Shown: positions 16,558 through 25,546 of the stretch, one piece after another
Layout of the letters: each line of letters starts with the position of its first letter
Numbering within the stretch: position 1 is the stretch's first letter
Source: Streptomyces tricolor
GTDB taxonomy: Bacteria > Actinomycetota > Actinomycetes > Streptomycetales > Streptomycetaceae
Direction of reading: 5' to 3'
Length of the DNA stretch: 39,384 bases
Assembly (NCBI RefSeq): GCF_002155905.1
Contig: NZ_MUMF01000007.1
Location: 1-39,384, forward strand
Position numbers and translations under genes: made by a program
Notes under the pieces: model-generated
Told to the model about the DNA's origin: nothing
Databases searched by the model: none
The model's input: the letters and a program-made list of their open reading frames with translations, nothing else

Positions 16558-17673
16558 TCAGCCGACCGGCTCGAACCGGATGTCGCGGCGCCCGGCCTCG
16601 GAGGCGGCGAAGCTCAGCAACCGCTCCCCCTCCTCGGTCAGTTCGGCGACGTCCCGACGCGCCAGGGGAGCGAAGGGCTGGACGACCAGGGTGGCGGCCT
16701 CCTTGACGCGGTCGATCCGCCAGAGGCCCCGCACGAAGCCGTCGATCAGGAAGGTGGCGCGGATGATGCCGTTGCTGGTGAAGACCCGGGGGCGGTACTC
16801 CGGCGCCATGATCCGTTCCCGGTCGGCGTGCGAGAGCAGGATGTTGTCGAACTCCGGCAGGTACCGGGCGGGCAACTCCTCGGCGGGGTCCGGAAGTCGC
16901 GTCCCGTCGAGGTCGTACAGCACGGTCCCGGTCTCGTCCCGGTAGGTGCGCAGCGCCGGCCCGAGCCGGGTGAACGCCTCCCGCAGCCGGGTCAGACCGG
17001 ACCACTTCTGCATGTCCTTGACGCTCGCCGGACCGAACGCGGCCAGATAGCGCCGTACGTAGGTGTCGATGGAGGCGTTCGTATCGAGGCCGCGGCCCAG
17101 CCAGCGCTCGGCGGTGGTGTGGGCGGCCTGCCCGCTGTGGCCCCAGAGCCCGCGCGGCGGGACCTGGACCAGCGGCACCAGGTTGCGCACCGTCTGGGCC
17201 AGCGCATTGGCGTCGTAGCCCGCCCAGCGCTCCGCCATGAGCGCGCCCAGCTCGGCGAAGGTGAGCGTGCGCGCCTCGGCCAGCTCGGTACCCAGCTTGG
17301 CGATCTCGTCGGTGTCCAGGCCCGCGACCTGCCGGCCGAACTGCCCCTTGACCGTCCGGGCCAGCATCTCGGCCAGCAGCGGACGCAGGGCGAGGCAGTC
17401 GTCATCGGTGACGAGGTGGATGGTGGAGCGCATCAGGGCGATGCGCACCACCTTCCGCTCGCGGACCAGGGCCGCCAGGTCCTCGACCGCGAAGTCCGCA
17501 AGCCGGGTCCATAACCCGATGTAGGGCGGGTTGGGGGCCTGGGCCTGCAGGCCGACCAGGTGGGTGATGGCCTGCGCGGGCGACAGCGTGGACCGCTGGG
17601 CGAGCAGCTGACGGTGGATCAGTGCGCGGTTGAGCGCCCGTGCGCTCAGGACCGGGCCTTGGGCGGTACTCAT
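16558..17673 (-). CDS. AlkZ-type DNA glycosylase (winged-helix, HTH_42), DNA-adduct self-resistance
   Basis: A 371-residue protein of the winged-helix HTH_42 family to which AlkZ (azinomycin), TxnU2/TxnU4 (trioxacarcin), LldU proteins and HedH4 (hedamycin) belong. These monofunctional glycosylases remove bulky drug-base adducts or unhook crosslinks from the producer's DNA. The catalytic QxQ motif is intact as QAQ (residues 43-45, in GLQAQAP), which marks the AlkZ branch rather than the QxD YcaQ branch. YLPEFDNILLSH is another family segment. It begins two bases after the reductase stop. With the UvrA-like ATPase it is strong evidence that the product forms covalent DNA adducts, though the adduct itself cannot be known from sequence. 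Confidence 0.9.
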   Translation of the reverse strand: MSTAQGPVLSARALNRALIHRQLLAQRSTLSPAQAITHLVGLQAQAPNPPYIGLWTRLADFAVEDLAALVRERKVVRIALMRSTIHLVTDDDCLALRPLLAEMLARTVKGQFGRQVAGLDTDEIAKLGTELAEARTLTFAELGALMAERWAGYDANALAQTVRNLVPLVQVPPRGLWGHSGQAAHTTAERWLGRGLDTNASIDTYVRRYLAAFGPASVKDMQKWSGLTRLREAFTRLGPALRTYRDETGTVLYDLDGTRLPDPAEELPARYLPEFDNILLSHADRERIMAPEYRPRVFTSNGIIRATFLIDGFVRGLWRIDRVKEAATLVVQPFAPLARRDVAELTEEGERLLSFAASEAGRRDIRFEPVG

Positions 17674-17675
17674 GC

Positions 17676-18689
17676 TCAGGACAACCTCACCAGCGCGGTG
17701 CCGGAGAGCCGGCCGCTCAACAGGTCGATCATGGCCTGCGGCAGCGCGGCGACCCCGCCCTCCACCACGGTGTGCGGGAAGGTGATCCGGCCCTCGGCGA
17801 GCCATGTGCCGAACCGCGCGTTCCAGTCCTCGATCTGCTGCGGTGTGTGCAGGGTGGCGAAGCCCTGGAAGGACAGCTCGCGCGGGATGAGGCTCTGCAG
17901 GTCCAGACGCGGGCGGGCGTCCTCGCCGTGCTGCGCCGCCAGCGAGCCGCACAGCGCGAAGCGGGCGCCGGGGGCGGCCGCCTGGACCGCCGCCTCGAAC
18001 TGCTCGCCGCCGACGTTGTCGAAGAAGACCGTGATCCCGTCGGGGGCCAGCTCGCGCAGCCGGTCGACGACCGGGCCGTCGTGGTAGTCGAACGCGGCGT
18101 CGTAGCCGGCCTCCCGGAGCAGGAAGTCGATCTTCTGCGGGGAGCCGGTGCTGCCGATGACCCGTGCCGCGCCGAGCGCCTTGGCGATGTGGGCGGCGAG
18201 ACAGCCGACGCCGGAGGTGGCTCCGGAGACGAACACCACGTCCCCCTCGCGCACCCGGGCGATCTCGGCCAGCCCGCGCCAGGCCGTGGGCCCGTTGGAC
18301 AGGAAGTACTCACTCCCCGGCAGCTGCTCGGGGTCCCGCTTGAAGAACTGCCCGGCGTACCCCACGGCATGGTCGCGCCAGCCGCTGAAGTGCTCGACCA
18401 GGTCGCCCACGGCGAGGTCGGGGCTCGCGGACCGCACCACGGTGCCGACCGTGCGGCCCCACATCGGCCGGCCGAGCTCGAAGACGGGGATCGGGATGTC
18501 CAGCGCGGACTGCATCTGGTCGCGGTAGACCGTGCCGAGCGACATCCACTCGTTGCGGACCACGACCTGACCCGGTTCCGGCTCGGCCAGCTCGGTCACG
18601 GCGACCTCGAAGTGGTCGAGGGAGAGCTCGCCGTCCGGATAGGAGACGAGCCGTACCTCCCGGCTCTTCGTCGGCGTCCCGTCGGGCAT
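17676..18689 (-). CDS. NADP-dependent MDR oxidoreductase (alkenal/LTB4 reductase type)
   Basis: A 337-residue zinc-free medium-chain reductase of the alkenal/leukotriene B4 dehydrogenase group (YncB/CurA-like). The nucleotide-binding loop SGATSGVG is at about residues 155-162, and FFDNVGGEQ is a family signature further on. Members reduce conjugated carbon-carbon double bonds or quinones, so a reductive tailoring or detoxifying step is likely; the substrate is unknown. ATG 18689 follows AAGGAG on the minus strand. It is the first gene of the operon with the glycosylase and flavin monooxygenase, and it is divergent from the SnoaL-like gene. Confidence 0.87.
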   Translation of the reverse strand: MPDGTPTKSREVRLVSYPDGELSLDHFEVAVTELAEPEPGQVVVRNEWMSLGTVYRDQMQSALDIPIPVFELGRPMWGRTVGTVVRSASPDLAVGDLVEHFSGWRDHAVGYAGQFFKRDPEQLPGSEYFLSNGPTAWRGLAEIARVREGDVVFVSGATSGVGCLAAHIAKALGAARVIGSTGSPQKIDFLLREAGYDAAFDYHDGPVVDRLRELAPDGITVFFDNVGGEQFEAAVQAAAPGARFALCGSLAAQHGEDARPRLDLQSLIPRELSFQGFATLHTPQQIEDWNARFGTWLAEGRITFPHTVVEGGVAALPQAMIDLLSGRLSGTALVRLS

Positions 18690-18879
18690 GTCGTCAGCTC
18701 CTTGTGCGAGGGAACGGTGGTTGCACTGCGCCGAGGGTGGGAGATCGCTCTCGAAGGGAGGTCGCGCGTGGCTGGAGCCCCTCGCCGCCGGCGGTTCACC
18801 GACACTCCAGCCGCTCTGGATCGCGTGGGTGCACGGTGCGGTGCCTGTTGCACCACCGGACCGTCGAAAGGAGTGCACC
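18690..18879. promoter_or_regulatory. Divergent promoter region between reductase and SnoaL-like genes
   Basis: This 190-base gap must carry promoters for both directions, but no convincing -35/-10 pair is visible. An eight-base inverted repeat, GGCTGGAG (18770-18777) with CTCCAGCC (18805-18812), could be an operator or hairpin. AAAGGAG just before 18880 is the ribosome site of the plus-strand gene. Confidence 0.35.
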
Positions 18880-19362
18880 GTGTCGCAGACGCTGCAGCAC
18901 TCGGAGCAGCATACTGAGCAGCAGCCCGCCCTGTCCTTCGAGATCGCCGCCTTCTACGCGCACCAGATGCCGCTGCTGGAGGCGCGCGAGTTCGAGGCCT
19001 TCGCGCAGACCTTCACCGAGGACTGCGTCTTCGGCTACCAGGGTGCCTGGGAGCTGCAGGGCCGCGGGGCGCTGCTGGAGGGCATGCGCGGCAGCATCCC
19101 CCGCTACGGGACCAGCACCATCCGGCACTGGTTCGAGAACCGCCGCGCCGAGCCGCAGCCGGACGGCTCGATCCGGGTCACCGCCACCTGCCTGGTCAGC
19201 GTCACCGACGAGAACGGCGTCGTGGCCTTCGAACCGAGCTGTGTCGTCACCGACGAGCTGGTGCGCACCGAGGAGGGCCTGCGCGCCAGGTCCCGGATCA
19301 TCCGCCACGACCTGCCCGACCCCGGCCGCTACTTCGCCCGGCTCGCGGCCCAGCACGGCTGA
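18880..19362 (+). CDS. SnoaL-like (NTF2-fold) protein 1
   Basis: A 160-residue alpha+beta-barrel protein of the SnoaL/NTF2-like superfamily. The helix FEIAAFYAHQMPLLEAREFEAF is followed by FTEDCVFGY, GRGALLEGMR, RHWFEN and the final strand TDELVRTEEGLRARSRII. In aromatic polyketide clusters such proteins act as cyclases, hydroxylase partners or isomerases. The second copy at 27049-27489 shares the FTED, RHWF and DELVRTE segments, so the two are paralogues. The start is GTG 18880 behind AAAGGAG. It is followed by an O-methyltransferase. The exact reaction is not predictable. Confidence 0.8.
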   Translation: MSQTLQHSEQHTEQQPALSFEIAAFYAHQMPLLEAREFEAFAQTFTEDCVFGYQGAWELQGRGALLEGMRGSIPRYGTSTIRHWFENRRAEPQPDGSIRVTATCLVSVTDENGVVAFEPSCVVTDELVRTEEGLRARSRIIRHDLPDPGRYFARLAAQHG

Positions 19363-19402
19363 CCCCGGCCCCACGACCGGCACGATTGGAGCACAGAACG
19401 CC

Positions 19403-20446
19403 ATGACCACTGCCGCACTTCCCTCCCTGGAAGCCCGGGTGAAGCTGTACCGGATCGGCATGGGCTTCGCGGCCCTGCAGTTCGTCCAGGCGGCCATCGA
19501 TCTGAAGGTGGCCGACGCGCTGGACGACGAGCCACTCGGCGCCGGGGAGCTGGCGAAGACCGTCGGGGCGGACCCGGACGCGCTCGGGCGGCTGCTGCGC
19601 GCACTGTCCTGCCTGGGGTTCTTCGAGGCCGTCGAGGACGGCCGGTTCCGCCACACCGAGCTGTCGCGGATGATCCGTCAGGACTCGCCCTGGGGCGCCC
19701 CGGACGTCATCCGCTTCGGGTGGCTGCACGTCCCGGTCTCGGTGCTGCACCACACCGCCGACGCCGTGCGCACCGGCGAGGCGGCCTTCCCCAAGGTCTT
19801 CGGCACCCAGGCGCAGAGCTACTTCGTCAACGACGACCCCGAGGCCGGCGCGATCTTCAACCGGGCGATGACCGCCAACACCATCCTGCTCAACAACGCC
19901 CCCGCCCTGGTGGCCGCGCTGGCCCCGGGCCCCGGCGAGACGGTCATGGACGTGGGCGGCGGCCAGGGACAGCTGCTGCTGCGGCTCCTGGAGGCGTACC
20001 CCGGCATCCGCGGTGTGCTCCTGGAGCTGGAGCAGGTGCTGCCCGGCGTCGACGAACAGCTGCGCGAGGGCGGTGCCCTGGCCGGACGCGCCGAACTGAT
20101 CGCCGGGGACTGCCGCGAGTCCGTGCCCGGCGGTGCGGACACCTATCTGTACAAGCACATGATGTACATGTGGGACGACGACACCGTCGTCAGGATCCTG
20201 CGGAACACCGCGCGGGCCGCGGCCTCCGGCGCCCGTGTCGTGGTGGTCGACATGCTGCTGGGCGGCGACAGCCCGTTCGAGGAGATCTGCACCGCAGTGG
20301 ATCTGCTGATGGTGCTCATGGGCGGCGGGAAACGGCGCAGCGTCGACCAGTTCGCCGCGCTGTTCGAGCGGGCGGGCCTGGTCTACCAGGGCGTGCGGAG
20401 CATCGAGGGCGACCAGTCGGTCCTGGTGACCGCGCTCGTGCCGTAG
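19403..20446 (+). CDS. SAM-dependent O-methyltransferase (DnrK/acetylserotonin type)
   Basis: A 347-residue class I methyltransferase of the type that methylates hydroxyls on aromatic polyketides or their sugars. An N-terminal dimerisation/winged-helix domain (VADALDDEPLGAGELA, about 36-51) precedes the Rossmann domain. SAM motif I is MDVGGGQGQ (182-190), and an acidic residue follows in LLELEQV. The usual catalytic segment HVLHDWDD appears as HMMYMWDDD, which keeps the His and the WDD. It lies 40 bases after the SnoaL-like gene and ends before a clear hairpin. O-methylation of the polyketide is most likely, but some DnrK relatives hydroxylate or decarboxylate. Confidence 0.9.
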   Translation: MTTAALPSLEARVKLYRIGMGFAALQFVQAAIDLKVADALDDEPLGAGELAKTVGADPDALGRLLRALSCLGFFEAVEDGRFRHTELSRMIRQDSPWGAPDVIRFGWLHVPVSVLHHTADAVRTGEAAFPKVFGTQAQSYFVNDDPEAGAIFNRAMTANTILLNNAPALVAALAPGPGETVMDVGGGQGQLLLRLLEAYPGIRGVLLELEQVLPGVDEQLREGGALAGRAELIAGDCRESVPGGADTYLYKHMMYMWDDDTVVRILRNTARAAASGARVVVVDMLLGGDSPFEEICTAVDLLMVLMGGGKRRSVDQFAALFERAGLVYQGVRSIEGDQSVLVTALVP

Positions 20447-20476
20447 CGGCGCGCGGCGTCCGGACACACCGGAGCA

Positions 20477-20510
20477 CAGGGGCGGGAATGCCGTGGGCAT
20501 CCCGCCCCTG
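20477..20510 (+). terminator. Hairpin terminator after the methyltransferase
   Basis: CAGGGGCGGGA...TGCC (20477-20492) pairs with 20496-20510 in a 15-base-pair stem with one bulged A and a three-base loop. It lies 30 bases after the methyltransferase stop. Bases 20511-20626 hold no other clear signal apart from the start region of the next gene. Confidence 0.75.
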
Positions 20511-20626
20511 ACGCATGCCGGGCGGGGGCGCCGCTTGAGGCGGGGTCCGCCGCGACACGAGCGAGCTGACCGACCGTGGCGTGAACGGGCCGATGCCACG
20601 GCCCGCGGACCCCTCGGGAGACAGCC

Positions 20627-21283
20627 ATGCCGCACCTGCTGCACATCGACTCCTCCGCCATGTCCCACGGTTCGGTCTCCAGGGAACTGGCCAAGACCTT
20701 CCGCCAGGTGTGGGAGAAGGAGAACCCGGACGGCGTCGTCACCTACCGGGACCTGGGCGCCGACCCCGTGCCGCCGCTGACCGAGGCGGGGGTCACCGCC
20801 GGGTTCACCCCGCCGGCCGCGCACGACGAACGCCAGCGCGCCGCCATGCGGCTGCGCGACGAACTGGCCGAGGAACTGCTGGCCGCCGACACGCTCCTGG
20901 TGAGCACCCCGATGTACAACTGGTCCATCCCCTCCACGCTCAAGGCGTGGCTCGACCAGGTCCTGGTCAACGACCGCACGATCACCTTCGACGGCACCCC
21001 CGGCCCGCTGGCCGGCCGCCCCGCGACCGTCGTCGCCAGCTACGGCGGCGGCTACACGCCGGGCGCCCCCATGGAGAAGGCCAACCACTGCGGCCCGTAC
21101 CTGGAGACCGTGTTCGGCACCGGTCTCGGCCTGCGGGTCGAGGTCATCGCCGCCCAGCTCTCGCTGGCCCCCCGGGTGCCCGGGATGGCCGATCTGGTGC
21201 CGCTCGCCGAGCAGTCCCGCGCCATGGCGCACCAGGCGGTCGAGAAGCGAGCCCGTGAGGTCTCCGCCCTGCCGGTGCGGTGA
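20627..21283 (+). CDS. FMN-dependent NAD(P)H quinone/azoreductase family protein
   Basis: A 218-residue flavodoxin-like-fold reductase of the AzoR/NQO family. The N-terminus HLLHIDSSAMSHGSVSRELA binds FMN phosphate, TPMYNWSIPSTLKAWLDQV is the hallmark FMN segment, and SYGGGYTPG forms the rest of the flavin site. It may reduce a quinone intermediate or supply reduced FMN to the monooxygenase at 15408-16520. It lies directly upstream of the ketosynthase genes. Family assignment is secure; the pathway step is inferred. Confidence 0.85.
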   Translation: MPHLLHIDSSAMSHGSVSRELAKTFRQVWEKENPDGVVTYRDLGADPVPPLTEAGVTAGFTPPAAHDERQRAAMRLRDELAEELLAADTLLVSTPMYNWSIPSTLKAWLDQVLVNDRTITFDGTPGPLAGRPATVVASYGGGYTPGAPMEKANHCGPYLETVFGTGLGLRVEVIAAQLSLAPRVPGMADLVPLAEQSRAMAHQAVEKRAREVSALPVR

Positions 21284-21355
21284 CGGTCGAGTCAGCCACG
21301 AGCCAGGCGGCGCATTCTCGCACAAATCAACCTGTACTGATTCAGGAGGCCATCG

Positions 21356-22624
21356 GTGTCCCGTCGCGCTGTGATCACCGGGCTCGGCGTCATTTCGCCA
21401 GGTGCCATAGGTGTCAAGGAATATTGGAGCCTACTTGCCGAGGGCAGGACGGCGACGAGGGCGATCTCCCACTTCGACCCCTCGGCCTTCCGCTCCCGCA
21501 TGGCGGGGGAGGTCGACTTCCATCCGCTGAAGTCGGGTCTGAGCCCGCAGGACGTGCGCCGCCTGGACCGCGCCGCGCAGTTCGCGGTGGTCGCGGGCCG
21601 GGAGGCGGTCACGGACGCGGGTCTGGAGTTCGACGCGCTGGACCCGACCCGGGTCGGTGTCGCCCTCGGCTCCGCGGTCGGCTGCACCACCAGTCTGGAG
21701 CGCGAGTTCACCATCGGCAGCGACGGCGGCCGGCTCTGGGAGGTGGACCAGGGCTACACCGTCCCCCATCTGTACGACTACGTGAACCCCAGCTCGATGG
21801 CGGCCGAACTCGCCACGGACACGGGCGCGGAGGGACCGGTCACCCTGGTCTCCACCGGCTGCACCTCCGGCATCGACTCGGTGGGCTACGCGGCCCGGCT
21901 GATCGAGGAGGGCAGCGCCGATGTCGTCATCAGCGGGGGCACGGAGGCCCCGCTGTCGCCGATCACGGTGGTCTGCTTCGACGTGCTGCGCGCCAGCTCC
22001 ACCCGTAACGACGACCCCGAGCACGCCTGCCGCCCCTTCGACAGGACCCGGGACGGCCTGGTGCTCGCCGAGGGCTGCGCGATCGTCATCGTCGAGGAGC
22101 TGGAGCACGCACGGGCCCGCGGCGCGCAGATCTACGGCGAGGTCGCCGGGTACGCCTCGCGGTGCAACGCGTACCACATGACCGGTCTGGAGTCCGAGGG
22201 CAAGGACATGGCCTCGGCCATCGAGGTGGCGATGGACCAGGCGCGGGTCCTGCCCCCGTACATCGACTACATCAACGCGCACGGCTCGGGCACCAAGCAG
22301 AACGACCTGCACGAGACCGGTGCGTTCAAACGCAGCCTCGGCGAGGACGCCTACACCACGCCGATCAGCGGCTTCAAATCGATGATCGGTCACTCGCTGG
22401 GCGCGATCGGCTCGCTGGAGATCGCCGGCTGCCTGCTCGCCATGCGCGAGGGACTGATTCCGCCGACGGCCAACCTCAACGAACCCGACCCGCAGTGCGA
22501 CCTGGACTACGTGCCCAACGTGGCTCGTGAGAAGCGGCTGAACACCGTGCTGACCGTCGGCAGCGGCTTCGGTGGGTTCCAGAGCGCGATGATCCTGCGA
22601 CACGTACGAGGAGCGAAGCGATGA
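21356..22624 (+). CDS. Type II PKS ketosynthase alpha (KS-alpha)
   Basis: A 422-residue ketosynthase of the minimal type II PKS. The nucleophile Cys169 lies in VSTGCTSGIDSVG, the histidines are in NAHGSGTKQND and GHSLGAIGS, and the intact set means it condenses malonyl units. It forms a heterodimer with the following chain-length factor and builds the poly-beta-ketone chain. GTG 21356 follows AGGAGG (21344-21349). Its stop codon overlaps the CLF start (ATGA), the normal arrangement. No type II ACP follows, which is unusual for an aromatic minimal PKS set; the ACP must be elsewhere in the cluster. Confidence 0.97.
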   Translation: MSRRAVITGLGVISPGAIGVKEYWSLLAEGRTATRAISHFDPSAFRSRMAGEVDFHPLKSGLSPQDVRRLDRAAQFAVVAGREAVTDAGLEFDALDPTRVGVALGSAVGCTTSLEREFTIGSDGGRLWEVDQGYTVPHLYDYVNPSSMAAELATDTGAEGPVTLVSTGCTSGIDSVGYAARLIEEGSADVVISGGTEAPLSPITVVCFDVLRASSTRNDDPEHACRPFDRTRDGLVLAEGCAIVIVEELEHARARGAQIYGEVAGYASRCNAYHMTGLESEGKDMASAIEVAMDQARVLPPYIDYINAHGSGTKQNDLHETGAFKRSLGEDAYTTPISGFKSMIGHSLGAIGSLEIAGCLLAMREGLIPPTANLNEPDPQCDLDYVPNVAREKRLNTVLTVGSGFGGFQSAMILRHVRGAKR

Positions 22625-23838
22625 CCAGGCGAGCAGTGGTGACCGGGATCGGCATCGCGGCGCCCAACGGGCTGGGCCCCACCGCGTACTGGCGCGCCCT
22701 GATGGCCGGCCAGTCCGGCATCCGCCGGGTGACCAAGTTCGACATCTCGAAGTACCGCAGCAAACTCGGCGGCGAGATACCCGACTTCGCGCCCGACCGG
22801 CACCTGCAGGACCGGATCCTGCCGCAGTCCGACCACATCACCCGGTTGTCGCTGGTGGCCACCGACTGGGCGCTGCGCCAGGCCGGGGTGCGCAACGGCG
22901 ACGTGCCCACCGACGAGATGGGCGTGGTCACGGCGGCCTCCGGCGGCGGGTACGAGTTCGGCCAGCGCGAGCTGGCCAAGCTGCACAGCCAGGGCCCGGA
23001 GTACGTCAGCGCCTACCAGTCGTTCGCCTGGTTCTACGCGGTCAACACGGGCCAGATATCCATCCGGCACAAGATGCACGGGCCCGGCGCCGTGGTGATC
23101 AGCGAGCAGGCCGGCGGGATCGACGCGATCGGGCACGCCCGGCGGCAGCTGCGGGACGGCGCCAACCTCATGCTCACCGGCGGGATCGACAGCGCCCTGT
23201 GCCCGTGGGCCTGGGTCGCCCACCAGGCCACCGGCCGGATCAGCCGCAGCTCCGACCCGCAGCGGGCCTACCTGCCCTTCGACGAGCGCGCGGGCGGCTA
23301 TGTGCCCGGCGAGGGCGGCTCGATCATGGTGCTGGAGACGCCGGAGACCGCGAAGAAGCGGCTCGGCAGCACGATCTACGGCGAGATCGCCGGATACGCC
23401 TCCACCTTCGACTCGCGCAAGCCGGGCCGCCCGCCGGGCCTGCAACGGGCCATCGAGATGGCGCTGGGCGACGCCGGCATGGACGCCGCGGACATCGACG
23501 TCGTCTTCGCCGACGCGGTGGGCGAGCCCGAACTGGACCAGGTGGAGGCAGAGGCGATCAAGACGGTCTTCGGGCCCCGGGGCGTCCCGGTCGCCGCGCC
23601 CAAGACCATGACCGGGCGGCTGTTCGCCGGCGGAGCCTCCCTCGACGTCGCCACGGCACTGCTGTCGATGTTCTGGAGCGCCATCCCGCCCGCCGTGGGC
23701 GTCCGGGAGGTCGTCCCCGAGTACGAGCTGGACCTCGTGGTCGGCGAGCCCCGGCAGACGGCGGTCCGGTCGGCGCTGATCGTCGCCCGGGGGCACGGAG
23801 GCTTCAACTCGGCGATGGTGGTGCGCCAGTTCCGCTGA
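22621..23838 (+). CDS. Type II PKS chain-length factor (KS-beta)
   Basis: A 405-residue ketosynthase homologue in which the active-site Cys is replaced by Gln163 (VISEQAGGIDAIG), the standard mark of a chain-length factor. It pairs with KS-alpha, sets chain length, and may decarboxylate malonyl-ACP. The start overlaps the KS-alpha stop by four bases. Chain length cannot be read reliably by eye from the gating residues. An 83-base gap with an inverted NotI-like repeat follows. Confidence 0.96.
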   Translation: MTRRAVVTGIGIAAPNGLGPTAYWRALMAGQSGIRRVTKFDISKYRSKLGGEIPDFAPDRHLQDRILPQSDHITRLSLVATDWALRQAGVRNGDVPTDEMGVVTAASGGGYEFGQRELAKLHSQGPEYVSAYQSFAWFYAVNTGQISIRHKMHGPGAVVISEQAGGIDAIGHARRQLRDGANLMLTGGIDSALCPWAWVAHQATGRISRSSDPQRAYLPFDERAGGYVPGEGGSIMVLETPETAKKRLGSTIYGEIAGYASTFDSRKPGRPPGLQRAIEMALGDAGMDAADIDVVFADAVGEPELDQVEAEAIKTVFGPRGVPVAAPKTMTGRLFAGGASLDVATALLSMFWSAIPPAVGVREVVPEYELDLVVGEPRQTAVRSALIVARGHGGFNSAMVVRQFR

Positions 23839-23852
23839 GTCGCAGCAGCGGA

Positions 23853-23885
23853 TGCGGCCGCAGCCGCGGCAGCGTCGCGGCCGCA
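23853..23885 (+). terminator. Possible hairpin between CLF and carboxylase genes
   Basis: TGCGGCCGC (23853-23861) and GCGGCCGCA (23877-23885) form a nine-base-pair stem with a 15-base loop, 15 bases after the CLF stop. It might attenuate read-through into the carboxylase genes, which could equally be part of the same operon. Confidence 0.35.
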
Positions 23886-23921
23886 GTCCGCCATGGCCAT
23901 GTCGCAACGAAAGGGCTTTTC

Positions 23922-25544
23922 ATGCTGACGCCAGTCACCGGGCCGGCCCGGAGCGCGCTGCTCCCGGACGACCGCGAGGAGGCCGTCCGACGCGACGACC
24001 TGCGGACCCGTACCGAGGAACTCACCCGGCTCAAGGCGGTGATCCGCGAGGGGCCGGGCGCCCAGGCGACCGCCGCCCAGCGCGCCAAGGGGAAACTCAC
24101 CGTCAGGGAGCGCCTCGACCTGCTCTTCGACGAGGGGACGTTCGTCGAGATCGAGGCCTTCCGCAAGCACCGGGCGACAGCCTTCGGGCTGGCGGACAAG
24201 CGCCCCCACACCGACGGGGTCGTCGTCGGCTGGGGTCTGGTCCACGGACAGAAGGTCTTCGCCTACGCGCACGACTTCAGGATGTTCGGCGGCGCCCTGG
24301 GCGAGGCGCACGCCGCGAAGATCCACAAACTGATGGACATGGCCGTCGCCGCCGGCGCTCCGCTGGTCAGCCTGTGCGACGGGGCAGGGGCCCGGATCCA
24401 GGAGGGCGTCACCGCGCTCGCCGGCTACGGCGGGATCTTCCGCCGCAACGCCCTGGCGTCCGGAGTCATCCCGCAGATCAGCGTGATCCTCGGACCGTGC
24501 GCGGGCGGGGCCGCCTACTCGCCCGCGCTGACCGACTTCGTGTTCATGGTCCGGGACATGGCCCAGATGTTCATCACCGGCCCGGACGTGGTCCAGGCCG
24601 TCACCGGCGAGCAGATCAGCATGAACGGCCTCGGCGGGGCGGACGTCCACGCCGGTGTCTCCGGTGTCTCGTCGTTCGTCTACGACGACGAGTACTCCTG
24701 CCTCGCCGACGTCCGGTACCTGCTGTCGCTGCTCCCCGCCAACAACCGGTCCCTGCCCCCGGTCGTCCCCTGCACGGACCCGGTGGACCGCAGGACCGAC
24801 GCCCTGCTCGACCTCGTTCCGTCGGTGCCCACCCAGGCGTACGACATCCTCCGGGTGATCGAGGAGATCGTCGACGACGGCGAGTACTTCGAGGTGCAGC
24901 CGAACTGGGCGCGCAACATCGTCTGCGCGCTGGCGCGGATGGGCGGCCGGCTGGTCGGGGTGGTCGCCAACCAGCCCATGGTCTCGGCGGGGACCCTGGA
25001 CATCGACGCGTCCGACAAGGGCGCGCGCTTCGTCCAGATGTGCGACTCCTTCAGCATCCCGCTGGTCACCCTCGTCGACGTACCCGGCTTCCTGCCGGGC
25101 CGGGAGCAGGAGCACCAGGGGATCATCAGACACGGCGCGAAGCTGCTCTACGCCTACTGCGTCGCCACCGTCCCCCGCATCCAGCTGATCCTGCGCAAGG
25201 CCTACGGCGGCGCCTGGATCGTCATGGACTCACGGTCCATCGGGGCCGACCTGTCCCTGGCCTGGCCCATCAACGAGATCGCGGTGATGGGCGCGGAGGG
25301 CGCGGCGAACGTCATCTTCCGCCGGGAGATCGCGGCGTCGAGCGACCCGGAGAAGACGCGGGAGCAGTGCATCCGCTCCTACCACGAGGAGTTGGTGCAC
25401 CCCTACTACGCGGCCGAGCACGGGCTGGTCGACGACGTCATCGACCCCGCGCACACCCGCGAGACCCTGGTCCGGGCGCTGGAGATGCTGGAGGGCAAAC
25501 GCGCCTCCCTGGCGGCGCGCAAGCACGGCAACCCCCCGGTGTAG
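23922..25544 (+). CDS. Acyl-CoA carboxylase beta (carboxyltransferase) subunit, probably acetyl-CoA directed
   Basis: A 540-residue biotin-dependent carboxyltransferase with the two crotonase-like halves of AccD/PccB proteins. Oxyanion-hole segments GAGARIQEGV and GPCAGGAAYSPAL lie in the first half and SLAWPINEIAVMGAEGA in the second. The residue matching the specificity switch Asp422 of Streptomyces coelicolor PccB is Ile433 here (GGAWIVM), the state linked to acetyl-CoA use. It therefore probably makes malonyl-CoA for the type II PKS, as JadN-like subunits do. The epsilon subunit follows by two bases. The biotin-carrying alpha subunit is not in the window and may be shared with primary metabolism. 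Confidence 0.92.
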   Translation: MLTPVTGPARSALLPDDREEAVRRDDLRTRTEELTRLKAVIREGPGAQATAAQRAKGKLTVRERLDLLFDEGTFVEIEAFRKHRATAFGLADKRPHTDGVVVGWGLVHGQKVFAYAHDFRMFGGALGEAHAAKIHKLMDMAVAAGAPLVSLCDGAGARIQEGVTALAGYGGIFRRNALASGVIPQISVILGPCAGGAAYSPALTDFVFMVRDMAQMFITGPDVVQAVTGEQISMNGLGGADVHAGVSGVSSFVYDDEYSCLADVRYLLSLLPANNRSLPPVVPCTDPVDRRTDALLDLVPSVPTQAYDILRVIEEIVDDGEYFEVQPNWARNIVCALARMGGRLVGVVANQPMVSAGTLDIDASDKGARFVQMCDSFSIPLVTLVDVPGFLPGREQEHQGIIRHGAKLLYAYCVATVPRIQLILRKAYGGAWIVMDSRSIGADLSLAWPINEIAVMGAEGAANVIFRREIAASSDPEKTREQCIRSYHEELVHPYYAAEHGLVDDVIDPAHTRETLVRALEMLEGKRASLAARKHGNPPV

Positions 25545-25546
25545 CC

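Noticed and set aside
22621..23838. Inactivated FabF or second active ketosynthase
   Set aside because: The Cys-to-Gln change and coupling to KS-alpha are the normal features of a chain-length factor.
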